Assembly (NCBI GenBank): GCA_900766895.1
Contig: CAAFXF010000016.1
Coordinates: 1 to 33,665, forward strand
DNA: 33,665 nt
Source: Clostridia bacterium
Lineage (GTDB): Bacteria; Bacillota; Clostridia; Oscillospirales; Acutalibacteraceae
Direction of reading: 5' to 3'
Part shown: positions 1 to 8,166 of the stretch, piece after piece
How positions within the stretch are numbered: position 1 is the first letter of the stretch
Layout: each line of letters opens with the position of its first letter
Position numbers and translations under genes: made by a program
The notes under the pieces: model-generated
Seen by the model: the letters and a program-made list of their open reading frames with translations, nothing else
Told to the model about the DNA's origin: nothing
Databases searched by the model: none

Positions 1-23
1 GGCTTAGACATCGAATCTAAGCC
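1..23. terminator. Hairpin at left edge, possible terminator
   Basis: Perfect 8-bp inverted repeat, GGCTTAGA and TCTAAGCC around a 7-base loop, followed on the plus strand by GCTTTT. It probably ends a plus-strand gene lying off the left edge. The T-run is short, so the terminator role is moderately supported. From 24 to 129 I see no gene; there is only a small GGCG/CGCC-rich patch around 29-43 and a CGAGG/CCTCG inverted repeat around 54-66. Confidence 0.45.
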
Positions 24-129
24 GCTTTTGGCGTTTTTCGCCTTTTGCTCGGTCGAGGTACCCTCGTACATCTTCCCTCGCAAGAATGCGAAATTCAGCT
101 CCATTTCTCAACAGTCTAAAGGCTCCCCA

Positions 130-185
130 AGCCTCCCCTTATGGTAAGGGGAGGTGGGTGCGTAGCACTCGGAGGGGATAAACAA
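130..185 (+). repeat. Dispersed double-hairpin repeat, copy A (subtype 1)
   Basis: Hairpin I is CCTCCCCTT / AAGGGGAGG with a 5-base loop. Hairpin II is GTGC / GCAC. The unit closes with GGAGGGGATAA. It matches the copy at 14724-14779 over 56 bases with a single substitution (T at 163, A at the equivalent position there). It faces copy B across a short spacer. It lies downstream of the LCP gene, so it could be in that gene's 3' untranslated region. Confidence 0.9.
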
Positions 186-203
186 CAAAATTCTGTTTGT
201 AAT

Positions 204-259
204 CTTATCCCCTCAGTCGCATATAAAATGCGACAGCTCCCCTTGCAACAAGGGGAGCC
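204..259 (-). repeat. Dispersed double-hairpin repeat, copy B (subtype 2)
   Basis: Read on the minus strand: GGCTCCCCTT, 5-base loop, AAGGGGAGC, then a second hairpin (TCGCAT / ATGCGA) and the end ACTGAGGGGATAA. It begins 9 bases after the LCP stop codon and is inverted relative to copy A, so A and B together form a large inverted structure at the end of the dnaN-to-LCP gene run. It may act as that operon's terminator or 3' stabiliser, which is an inference. Confidence 0.9.
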
Positions 260-268
260 AAGTAGGGT

Positions 269-2008
269 TTATTCTGTTGTTTCTTCAGCAGGTCGTGTCG
301 TTACCTCGCCGTAATGCTCGTTTATTATTGTTTCGGTGGTTGGATAGCCAAGCTCCGAATAAAATCCGCGCTCACGGCAATTAATGTAGTCAACCCTCGT
401 TCTTGCAAGGGTTATACTGCTCTTGCCGTAAATATCCATTTGGAGCATATATGCGTCCATAGGATAATCTGCCTTCCAGCACCAAGCACCGTAAAAGATA
501 CCTCCTGCCCCGCTTTCCTCATTTCTGTATTCGGGAACATTTGAGGTTTTTATGTCAAAGTTTATCCAGCCCTCCTTGAGAGCATACTTTGCCGTTTTTA
601 CAATGTTGTTCTTTGACATATCGGTGCGTACATAAGGCACCATATCATTAAGGATTTTCAGCAGCTGAACACTTGATGCACCCTTCATATCGCTGAACAC
701 CTTGCTAAGGCAAATCTTTTGACGGTTTGCTCTCATATTATCAGAGTCAATCTTTCTTATTCTGCAATAAGCAAGGGCCTGCTTTCCGCTCAGCTTAAGG
801 GTGCCCTTGTTGCCGTCAAAGGTTTTTTCGATATAAACATTGCCGTATCTCTTTTGGTGGTTGTTGATTTCGTTAATCTCTGCACTTGTAAGCTCCAGCT
901 CAACACCGCCGAGGGTGTCAATAATCTTCTCAAAGCTTGTAAAGTTTACAATAACATAGTTATCAATCTTAATTTTGTACAGATTTTCAACCGCGTTGAT
1001 ATATGTGTGTATGTCACCGGTAGACATAGCCGCATTGATTTTGTCAAACTTACCTGTGCTCTCGTCACCGGGAGTAGTTTCCCAATAAGCATAGGAGTCA
1101 CGCAAAATTGATGTGAGCTTAATCTGCTTTGTGTCTGCGTTAAGTGATGCAATAATTGCCGAGTCCGCTCTTGTTCCGCTTTCAAGAACGTTTTTGCCTC
1201 GGGTGTCCTCACCGATAAGCAAAATGTTCAGCACCCTTGATGAAGATGCAGGAGTACCGTTTCTGTACCACTGCTTAATCATATCCTGAAGAGAAGAAAT
1301 CTGTGCAGCATCCGTTTCCTCGATAGGCTGAAAATTCTCAATCACCTTGTCCATAGCCATTACCGGCTCGGTGGTGCTTTGCGGATTGTCATCGTCAGTA
1401 ACCTGATTGAGCGCATTGTTGACGTAAAGGAAAACACCGATGCATGCACTCAAAATAATAATGAGCAAAATGCATATTACTCTTATTGCGGTATTTTTCT
1501 TTTTCTTTTTCTTTTTCTTCTCTTTTCTTTTTTCTTTTCTTTCGGCTCTCTCGCTGTCAACATCATGCGAAACTACAAGCGGATTTTCACCCTGCCTGTT
1601 TTGCTCAACAAGTGCCTGCGCATCAACAAAATCCTCTTCGGGCGCATCATCAGGCTCCTCGCCTTGCTCCTCTGTCGGTTCCTCTGTCGATTCCTCTGTC
1701 GGTTCCTGTACAGGCTCCTGCTCGTCAATGATGTCGTCAATTGCCGACGCGTCAACAAATTCATTCTCGTCGTCAGCATTGTCAATTACTTCGACAGACT
1801 CTTCAACAGGCTCAACTGTCGGCTCAATTGTCGGCTCAATTGTCGGCTCAATTGTCGGCTCAATTGTCGGCTCAATTGTCGGCTCATCGTTTACCAATGA
1901 GCCAACTATCTCCTTTTCGTCGCTGTCGGATTTAATTTGTGCCTCGGCTTCCTCCCGTCGCTTCTTTACCTCGGAAAGAATGTCGTCAATATTGTATCCT
2001 TTTTCCAT
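269..2008 (-). CDS. LytR-CpsA-Psr (LCP) family cell-wall glycopolymer ligase
   Basis: LCP proteins transfer lipid-linked polymers such as teichoic acid or capsule onto peptidoglycan outside the cell. The 579-residue product has a long acidic cytoplasmic N-terminus (about 1-150), a Lys-rich patch (about 155-172), one membrane helix (about 174-196) and an extracellular LCP domain (about 258-430). Conserved LCP residues are visible: R280 and D282 in GTRADS, R303 in ILRDSY, and the block LSGKQALAYCRIRK...NRQ. Typical TagT/U/V proteins are near 300-320 residues, so the 170-residue N-terminal extension is unusual; it holds EPTI tandem repeats. The start is supported by AGGAG (CTCCT at 2016-2020 on the plus strand). 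It lies 35 bases after gyrA and probably belongs to the same transcript. Which polymer it attaches cannot be read from the sequence. Confidence 0.92.
   Translation of the reverse strand: MEKGYNIDDILSEVKKRREEAEAQIKSDSDEKEIVGSLVNDEPTIEPTIEPTIEPTIEPTIEPTVEPVEESVEVIDNADDENEFVDASAIDDIIDEQEPVQEPTEESTEEPTEEQGEEPDDAPEEDFVDAQALVEQNRQGENPLVVSHDVDSERAERKEKRKEKKKKKKKKNTAIRVICILLIIILSACIGVFLYVNNALNQVTDDDNPQSTTEPVMAMDKVIENFQPIEETDAAQISSLQDMIKQWYRNGTPASSSRVLNILLIGEDTRGKNVLESGTRADSAIIASLNADTKQIKLTSILRDSYAYWETTPGDESTGKFDKINAAMSTGDIHTYINAVENLYKIKIDNYVIVNFTSFEKIIDTLGGVELELTSAEINEINNHQKRYGNVYIEKTFDGNKGTLKLSGKQALAYCRIRKIDSDNMRANRQKICLSKVFSDMKGASSVQLLKILNDMVPYVRTDMSKNNIVKTAKYALKEGWINFDIKTSNVPEYRNEESGAGGIFYGAWCWKADYPMDAYMLQMDIYGKSSITLARTRVDYINCRERGFYSELGYPTTETIINEHYGEVTTRPAEETTE
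1811..1882 (-). repeat. 12-bp in-frame tandem repeat inside the LCP gene
   Basis: Six head-to-tail 12-base units: five perfect CTCAATTGTCGG at 1823-1882 and one C variant at 1811-1822. On the coding strand they encode EPTI five times followed by EPTV. The period is a multiple of three, so gain or loss of units would change linker length without breaking the frame. Confidence 0.95.
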
Positions 2009-2043
2009 AAACTTGCTCCTCTTATATCACAAAGATATTGCTG

Positions 2044-4566
2044 TTATTCCTCGGTTGCTTCTTCCTCCTGAACGTCGTCGGCAGGCTCGGGAGCAGTAAT
2101 TTCCTCCTCGTCGGCTGCGCGTTCAACAATACCGATGGTAGCAACCTTTTCACCCTCTTTAACGGTCATAACCTTAACACCCTTTCCGCCTCTCTTGATA
2201 AGCGAAATTTGGTCTGCGTGGGTGCGGATAACAACACCGTCCGAGGTTATCATAATAACATCATTTTCATCCAAAACGGGAGCAATCATTGCTACCTTGC
2301 CGTATTTTTCGGTGTGGTAGTTAATAAGTCCCTTGCCGGCTCTTCCCTGAACTCTGTAATCCTCAAATTCAGACCTTCTGCCGTAGCCGGTTTCAGATAC
2401 GGTAAGCAGAGTCATATCGGGCACAGCAACTGCAAAGCCAACAACGTAGTCGCCCTCGGCAAGCTGAATTGCCCTAACACCTCTTGCTGTTCTGCCTATC
2501 AGTCGAGCATCCTCTTCCTTAAAGCAGATTGCCATACCGTCGTGAGTTGCAACGATAAGATTGCGTTCGCCGTCTGTAATTTCAACCCAGCACAGCTCGT
2601 CGCCCTCGTCAAGATTGATGGCAATAATACCGGTTTTTCTGATATGGTCGTATTGGTTAAGTGCAGTACGCTTGATAACACCGTTGCGTGTTACCATACA
2701 CAGATATTCACGCTCGCTGTCCTTTGGCACCTTAACCATAGCGGTAACACGTTCCTCCTGCTCGATAGGTAGCAGGTTGATAACGTTCATACCCTTGCTT
2801 GTTCTTGAAGCCTCGGGGATTTGGTAGCCCTTTAGCTTAAACACTCTGCCCATATTTGTAAAGATAAGAATAGCATCGTGGGTAGAGCAGGTGAACATAT
2901 TTTTTGCAACATCCTCCTCGCGCCTTGACATACCCATAATGCCCTTGCCTCCGCGGTTTTGAGCCTTGTAGGTGTCAACGGTCTGGCGCTTGATGTAGCC
3001 CCTTTCGGTAAGGGTGAGTATGCAATCCTCAACAGGAATGAGATCCTCGTCGTCAACATCACCGGTAAATGCAGAAATTTCCGTTCTTCTTTCGTCGCCG
3101 TACTTGTCGGCAACCTCGCGGATTTCCGTTTTGATGATTTCAAGCACTCTGTACTCGTTTTGAAGAATGTCGTTGTAGTCCTTAATTTTTTCGTGGAGCT
3201 CGTCCAACTCGTTCATAATCTTTTCGATTTCAAGACCCGCCAACTGACCGAGACGGTATGCCACAATAGCGCTTGCCTGTGGCTCATCAAAGCCAAACTT
3301 GTCCATAATAGCCTGCTTTGCCTCGGCTTGTCCGCCACGGCAGGCACGGATTGTTGCAATAACATCGTCAACAATGTCAAGCGCCTTTGCAAGTCCCTCC
3401 AAAATATGAGCGCGCTCCTCTGCTTTTTTGAGGTAAAATCTTGTTCTTCTTGTGATTATTTCCTCTTGGAACGCAATATATTTTTGCAAAATCTGCTTTA
3501 GTGTAAGAATTTTCGGCACGCCGTTGTCAAGCGCAAGCAAAATTACACCAAAGGTTGTTTGCATATCTGTCATTTTGTAAAGATTGTTAAGAACTACCTG
3601 AGCATTTGCATCTCGCTTAACGGTAATTTCAATGTGCATACCGTGTCTGTCGGTATAGTCCTGAATATCGGCAACGCCTTCAATTCTCTTTTCCTTGCAC
3701 AAATCGGCAATCTTTTCAATAAGCCTTCTTTTGTTTACACCGTAAGGAAGCTCGGTAACAACAATCTTAAATCTGTCGTTCTTTGTTTCCTTAATCTCGG
3801 CTCTTGCACGGATAACTATTTTACCTCTGCCCGTTGCATATGCTTCCTTGATGCCCTTTGCACCCATGATAATGCCGTAGGTTGGAAAGTCGGGACCCTT
3901 GATGTGTTGCATAATTTCGTCAAGCTCTGCATCAGGATTGTCAATAAGGCAGCAAACACCCTCTGCAACCTCACCCATATTATGCGGCGGAACGTTTGTT
4001 GCCATACCAACGGCAATACCCGATGAGCCGTTTATGAGCAGGCACGGGAATTTTGTAGGCAAAACCTCAGGCTCAACCTCTGTGTCATCAAAGTTAGGCA
4101 ACCAATTAACCGTGTCCTTTTTGATGTCCTCAAGCATCTTCATCGAGATTTTGCTCATTCTTGCCTCGGTGTAACGGTAGGCAGCGGCTGGGTCACCGTC
4201 AATGCTACCGAAGTTTCCGTGGCCGTCAACCAACGGATGACGAAGCGAAAAGTCCTGTGCCATTCTTACCATAGCATCGTATACAGATGCGTCGCCGTGA
4301 GGGTGGTAGTGACCGAGCACTTCACCGACGGTGGTGGCACACTTACGGTAAGCCTTGTCAGGATAAAGACCTGTGTTGTACATTGCGTAAAGTATTCTTC
4401 TGTGAACAGGCTTTAAGCCGTCTCTTACATCAGGCAGGGCACGTGCCACGATAACACTCATAGAGTAATCCAAAAAGGCACTGCGTATTTCCTTGCTGAT
4501 TTCAACATCAATTATCTTTTGGTTAGAATAATCAATATTGTCACGCACTACTTCATTTTTAGCCAT
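2044..4566 (-). CDS. gyrA: DNA gyrase subunit A
   Basis: GyrA is the DNA-cleaving subunit of gyrase, which introduces negative supercoils together with GyrB. The 840-residue length is normal. The winged-helix region carries HPHGDASVYD (89-97) and the catalytic tyrosine Y132 in YRYTEARM. The GyrA box of the C-terminal beta-pinwheel reads QNRGGKG. The tail is strongly acidic. The position equivalent to E. coli Ser83 is Ala93, while the equivalent of Asp87 (D97) is kept. The gene begins 24 bases after gyrB with an AAGGAGAT ribosome binding site and is followed closely by the LCP gene. I have no doubt about the identity; GyrA rather than ParC follows from the GyrA box and the gyrB neighbour. Confidence 0.98.
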   Translation of the reverse strand: MAKNEVVRDNIDYSNQKIIDVEISKEIRSAFLDYSMSVIVARALPDVRDGLKPVHRRILYAMYNTGLYPDKAYRKCATTVGEVLGHYHPHGDASVYDAMVRMAQDFSLRHPLVDGHGNFGSIDGDPAAAYRYTEARMSKISMKMLEDIKKDTVNWLPNFDDTEVEPEVLPTKFPCLLINGSSGIAVGMATNVPPHNMGEVAEGVCCLIDNPDAELDEIMQHIKGPDFPTYGIIMGAKGIKEAYATGRGKIVIRARAEIKETKNDRFKIVVTELPYGVNKRRLIEKIADLCKEKRIEGVADIQDYTDRHGMHIEITVKRDANAQVVLNNLYKMTDMQTTFGVILLALDNGVPKILTLKQILQKYIAFQEEIITRRTRFYLKKAEERAHILEGLAKALDIVDDVIATIRACRGGQAEAKQAIMDKFGFDEPQASAIVAYRLGQLAGLEIEKIMNELDELHEKIKDYNDILQNEYRVLEIIKTEIREVADKYGDERRTEISAFTGDVDDEDLIPVEDCILTLTERGYIKRQTVDTYKAQNRGGKGIMGMSRREEDVAKNMFTCSTHDAILIFTNMGRVFKLKGYQIPEASRTSKGMNVINLLPIEQEERVTAMVKVPKDSEREYLCMVTRNGVIKRTALNQYDHIRKTGIIAINLDEGDELCWVEITDGERNLIVATHDGMAICFKEEDARLIGRTARGVRAIQLAEGDYVVGFAVAVPDMTLLTVSETGYGRRSEFEDYRVQGRAGKGLINYHTEKYGKVAMIAPVLDENDVIMITSDGVVIRTHADQISLIKRGGKGVKVMTVKEGEKVATIGIVERAADEEEITAPEPADDVQEEEATEE

Positions 4567-4590
4567 TTTAATATCTCCTTATCCTAACTT

Positions 4591-6585
4591 CTATATATCC
4601 AAATTCTTTACGAATTTTGCGTTTTGCTCAATAAACTGCCGTCTCGGCTCAACCTCTTCACCCATAAGGATAGAGAAGTTTTCGCTTGCAATTTGAGCAT
4701 CGTCGATTGTAATTCTCTTCATTGTTCTGAACTCGGGGTCCATAGTGGTTTCCCAAAGCTGTTCAGGGTCCATCTCACCAAGACCCTTGTATCGCTGAAC
4801 ATCGCAGTCTCCGCCCATTTGTTCAATAAGCACGTCGCGTTGCTCGTCACTATATGCGTATTCGCTCTTCTTGTTCTTTGTCACCTTAAACAGCGGTGGC
4901 TGTGCCAAATAGATGTGCCCCTCCTCGATAAGCTGTGGCATATATCTAAAGAAGAAGGTCAGCAAAAGAGTTGTGATATGTGCACCGTCGACATCGGCAT
5001 CTGCCATCAGTACAATTTTGTGGTAGCGAAGCTTTGTTATGTCAAAGTCCTCGCCGATACCTGTGCCGAGTGCTGTGATAACCGGTACGAGCTTTTCGTT
5101 GCCGTACACCTTGTCAAGCCTTGCCTTTTCTACATTAAGCATCTTGCCCCAAAGCGGAAGAATTGCCATATACTGTGGGTCACGGCCAAGCTTTGCCGAG
5201 CCTCCCGCAGAGTCACCCTCGACAATGTAGATTTCGCACTTTTCAGGGTCCTTAGATGTGCAGTCGGAAAGCTTACCCGGAAGTGAATTGCTTTCAAGAG
5301 GAGATTTACGCCTTGCGTTTTCTCTTGCCTTTCTTGCGGCCTCTCTTGCACGGGAAGCCTCAAGCGATTTGTTGAGCAGGGTTTTTGCAACCTGCGGATG
5401 CTCCTCAAAATATGTCATCAGCTTGTCATAGGTCAGGCTTGATACAAGTCCGGTAATGTCAGTGTTACCGAGTTTGCCCTTTGTCTGTCCCTCAAACTGT
5501 GCCTCCGTAAGTTTTACGGAAATAACAACGGTAATACCCTCACGAACATCCTCACCGGAGAATTTTTTGTCGCTGTCCTTAAGTATTCCGTATTTTTTGC
5601 CGTAGTCGTTAAACACTCTTGTAAGTGCGGTTTTGAAGCCTGTTTCGTGTGTACCGCCGTCAACAGTGTTAATATTATTTGCAAATGAAAGCTTTGTTTC
5701 TGCGTAGCTGTCGGTATAGCAAAGTGCAATTTCCGCACTTCTGTCCTCCTTGGTGGTGGAAATGTGGATAACCTCGTCCTGAATAGGATTAAGTCCTCTG
5801 CTTTCGTTAATCCACTCTACAAATGAACGGATACCGCCCTCGTAGCAGTAAACCTCGGTGTGCTCGTCGTCACCGTATTTGTCGTCCTGTGGCTTGTCGA
5901 TAAGCTCTCTTTTATCGGTAAGGCTGATAGAAAGGCCTGCGTTAAGGAACGCCTGCTCACGAAGTCGTCTTTGAAGCACCTCAAAATCGTACTTTGTTGT
6001 CTCCTGAAAAATCTCGGAATCCGCCTTAAATTTGATGAATGTACCGTGACCGTCGCTGTCACCGATAATGTGCAGGTCGTTTACCGGCACACCCCTTTCA
6101 AAGCGCTGCGAATAGATGTGGCCGTTTTGGGTTACCTCAACCTCAAGCCATTCAGAAAGTGCGTTTACAACAGATGAGCCAACACCGTGCAGACCGCCCG
6201 ATACCTTGTATCCGGAGCCGCCGAACTTACCGCCTGCGTGCAATACGGTAAGTACAACCGTTACGGCAGGCAAGCCCATTTTTTCGTTAATACCTGTCGG
6301 AATACCACGACCGTTATCACGAACGGTAATGATGTTGTCCGGCAAAATCTCGGTTTCAATATGGGTACAAAAGCCTGCAAGCGCCTCGTCAATGGAATTG
6401 TCCACAATCTCATAAACAAGATGGTGCAAGCCTCTCGGTCCTGTTGAACCGATGTACATACCCGGACGCTTTCTTACAGCCTCAAGGCCCTCCAATACCT
6501 GAATATCATCGGCATTGTATTCCTCGGTTACAACCGTATTCATATCCTCTTCTTCAAGAATTGTTGTTTTTGTTTCTTCAGCCAT
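4591..6585 (-). CDS. gyrB: DNA gyrase subunit B
   Basis: This is the ATPase subunit of gyrase. In order it has: a non-conserved N-terminal extension of about 25 residues; the GHKL ATP-binding domain (EIVDNSIDEALAG, DNGRGIPTG, GGLHGVGSSVVNALS); the transducer domain; and the TOPRIM domain (EGDSAGG, DADVDGAH) ending in the QRYKGLGEM motif. At 664 residues it is the short Gram-positive form. It reads ILPLWGKMLNVEKAR where ILPLRGK is more common, so a Trp replaces a usually basic residue. An AGAGG site precedes ATG. It lies between remB and gyrA in the origin-proximal cluster. Confidence 0.98.
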   Translation of the reverse strand: MAEETKTTILEEEDMNTVVTEEYNADDIQVLEGLEAVRKRPGMYIGSTGPRGLHHLVYEIVDNSIDEALAGFCTHIETEILPDNIITVRDNGRGIPTGINEKMGLPAVTVVLTVLHAGGKFGGSGYKVSGGLHGVGSSVVNALSEWLEVEVTQNGHIYSQRFERGVPVNDLHIIGDSDGHGTFIKFKADSEIFQETTKYDFEVLQRRLREQAFLNAGLSISLTDKRELIDKPQDDKYGDDEHTEVYCYEGGIRSFVEWINESRGLNPIQDEVIHISTTKEDRSAEIALCYTDSYAETKLSFANNINTVDGGTHETGFKTALTRVFNDYGKKYGILKDSDKKFSGEDVREGITVVISVKLTEAQFEGQTKGKLGNTDITGLVSSLTYDKLMTYFEEHPQVAKTLLNKSLEASRAREAARKARENARRKSPLESNSLPGKLSDCTSKDPEKCEIYIVEGDSAGGSAKLGRDPQYMAILPLWGKMLNVEKARLDKVYGNEKLVPVITALGTGIGEDFDITKLRYHKIVLMADADVDGAHITTLLLTFFFRYMPQLIEEGHIYLAQPPLFKVTKNKKSEYAYSDEQRDVLIEQMGGDCDVQRYKGLGEMDPEQLWETTMDPEFRTMKRITIDDAQIASENFSILMGEEVEPRRQFIEQNAKFVKNLDI

Positions 6586-6600
6586 TTAATAACCTCTTTT

Positions 6601-6834
6601 TTACTTGGCACGCTTGTTAAGTGTGCCGGTGTTTATCGGACTTACGTAAACGCTTTTATCTGTTACAACAAAGCATTTAGGCAGGTCATAGTTTACATAA
6701 ATTACTCGCCTGTCGGCTTCTGCTTTTTTAAGATAATCTCTTGTTGCCTTGTTAACCGTTGATGTATCCATATCAAAGATACCGATAATCTCGCTGTCCT
6801 TAACAAGAACATCCTCGCCTATATGTAGGTACAT
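6601..6834 (-). CDS. remB: RemB/YaaB-like DUF370 regulator
   Basis: A 77-residue protein matching the extracellular-matrix regulator RemB (YaaB) family of Firmicutes, beginning MYLHIGEDVLV and containing IIGIFDMDT. In Bacillus the relative RemA binds DNA to activate matrix genes; the role of RemB is less defined. The gene sits between recF and gyrB, as in Bacillus. It starts 2 bases after the recF stop, with a GAGGA site inside the end of recF, so the two are probably translationally coupled. Confidence 0.88.
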   Translation of the reverse strand: MYLHIGEDVLVKDSEIIGIFDMDTSTVNKATRDYLKKAEADRRVIYVNYDLPKCFVVTDKSVYVSPINTGTLNKRAK

Positions 6835-6836
6835 AA

Positions 6837-7928
6837 TTATTCCTCCGGCAAAGCACCGTTTTGCATATGCAGGGTTTTGCCCTTTTTGAGCTTCAGCACT
6901 GCCTCCTTGTCACAGCAGGTAATGAACACCTGCAAATCCTTAATGTGATTTAGGATATAATCCTGCCGTTTTTCGTCAAGCTCGCTCATAACATCATCAA
7001 GCAGGGCAATCGGATTTTCACCTGTCATTTCTTTAAGCAGGCTTGCTTCGGCAAGCTTCAGGGCAAGCACACTGCTTCGCTGCTGCCCCTGACTGCCATA
7101 GGTCTTTACCGATTTGCCGTTAATAAGAATTTCTATATCATCGCGGTGCGGACCCTTTGTTGTTGTGTGATTAAGCACATCAACTCTTGTGTGAGATCTT
7201 AACTTTTCATACAGCTTATGCTCTATATCGTCAATATTAAAATCATATGTATCACTGCCGATATATGCAAGCTCAATGCTCTCTCGCCCGTCGCTTATTC
7301 CGCTGAATATATCCTCAAGATAAGGCTTAAGTGCCTTAAGATAGCTCATTCGCTGAAATATAATCTTTGCACCGAGGCTTGCCAAATTGACATTCCAAAT
7401 TTCAAGCATCGGCTCAACAGCCGTTACGTCCTCTGCTTTTTTCAGCAGGGCATTTCGTTGCTCAAGGCTTCTGTTGTAATCCTTTAGCAAATTGCGATAG
7501 CTTGATTTTATTTGGCAGAGTGCACCGTCAACAAATTTTCGCCTTTCTGCCGGACCTTCTTTAATCATATTAAGATGGTCGGGGCTGAAAATAATGGTTT
7601 TTACCACCGAGCCAAGCTCTGTTGCACTGCGTTTTTTTATACCGTTGAGCGACGCTGTCTTTTTGTTACCTATATCAATTTGAGCAAACTGCTCTCTGTT
7701 GTCCGCAACAAATTCAATTTTCAGCCTTGCATTGCTTTTGTTAAAGAATATTAATTCCTTATCCCTTGCACCCCTAAAGCTTTTTGCACCGCTGAACAAA
7801 TATATTGCTTCAAGCAGATTTGTTTTGCCCTGTGCATTCTCTCCCCATATGATATTGACATCATCAAAATCCGTTGAGAGATCCGATATATTTCTGTAAT
7901 TTTCTATTTGAATTGATTTAATCTTCAT
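6837..7928 (-). CDS. recF: DNA replication and repair protein RecF
   Basis: RecF is an SMC-like ATPase that helps RecO and RecR load RecA at single-strand gaps. The 363-residue protein has a Walker A motif GENAQGKT (29-36), an ABC-type signature near GSQGQQRSS and a Walker B region ALLDDVMSELD. Its start codon overlaps the last 11 bases of the upstream S4-domain gene, and remB follows after 2 bases. The dnaN-S4-recF order is the standard one for Firmicutes. Confidence 0.97.
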   Translation of the reverse strand: MKIKSIQIENYRNISDLSTDFDDVNIIWGENAQGKTNLLEAIYLFSGAKSFRGARDKELIFFNKSNARLKIEFVADNREQFAQIDIGNKKTASLNGIKKRSATELGSVVKTIIFSPDHLNMIKEGPAERRKFVDGALCQIKSSYRNLLKDYNRSLEQRNALLKKAEDVTAVEPMLEIWNVNLASLGAKIIFQRMSYLKALKPYLEDIFSGISDGRESIELAYIGSDTYDFNIDDIEHKLYEKLRSHTRVDVLNHTTTKGPHRDDIEILINGKSVKTYGSQGQQRSSVLALKLAEASLLKEMTGENPIALLDDVMSELDEKRQDYILNHIKDLQVFITCCDKEAVLKLKKGKTLHMQNGALPEE

Positions 7929-8166
7929 TTACGATTGTATAATCTACGGCAAATGCAGTAACCACATCACCGTTTCTTATTTTTTTTCCGCGGGCAGTGC
8001 AAACCTCACCGTTTACTCTGATGATACCGTCCTGTATAAATTCCTTTGCCTGACCGCCCGTTTCTGCTATACCCTTAAATTTCAAAAAGGATTGCAACTG
8101 AATAAAATCAGTGTTGATTTTTACCTCCTGCTTTTCGTGAGGAGCTGCCTTAACCTTAATTTTCAT
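7918..8166 (-). CDS. yaaA: S4-domain RNA-binding protein YaaA/RlbA-like
   Basis: An 82-residue protein made almost entirely of one S4 RNA-binding domain (core: LQSFLKFKGIAETGGQAKEF, then GIIRVNGEV and the basic stretch RGKKIRNGDVV). The position between dnaN and recF is that of B. subtilis yaaA (rlbA), implicated in ribosome assembly. It overlaps dnaN by 11 bases at its start and recF by 11 bases at its end, so all three are coupled in translation. Confidence 0.92.
   Translation of the reverse strand: MKIKVKAAPHEKQEVKINTDFIQLQSFLKFKGIAETGGQAKEFIQDGIIRVNGEVCTARGKKIRNGDVVTAFAVDYTIVNED

Noticed and set aside
1811..1882. Short regular repeats that look like a CRISPR array
   Set aside because: The units are 12 bases, contiguous and without spacers, and they encode EPTI in frame inside the LCP gene.
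1379..2099. Plus-strand open frames with low-complexity repeats (Ser-rich and NCRL-rich)
   Set aside because: They are antisense shadows of the tandem repeat and Lys/Glu-rich codons of the LCP gene and have no ribosome binding site.
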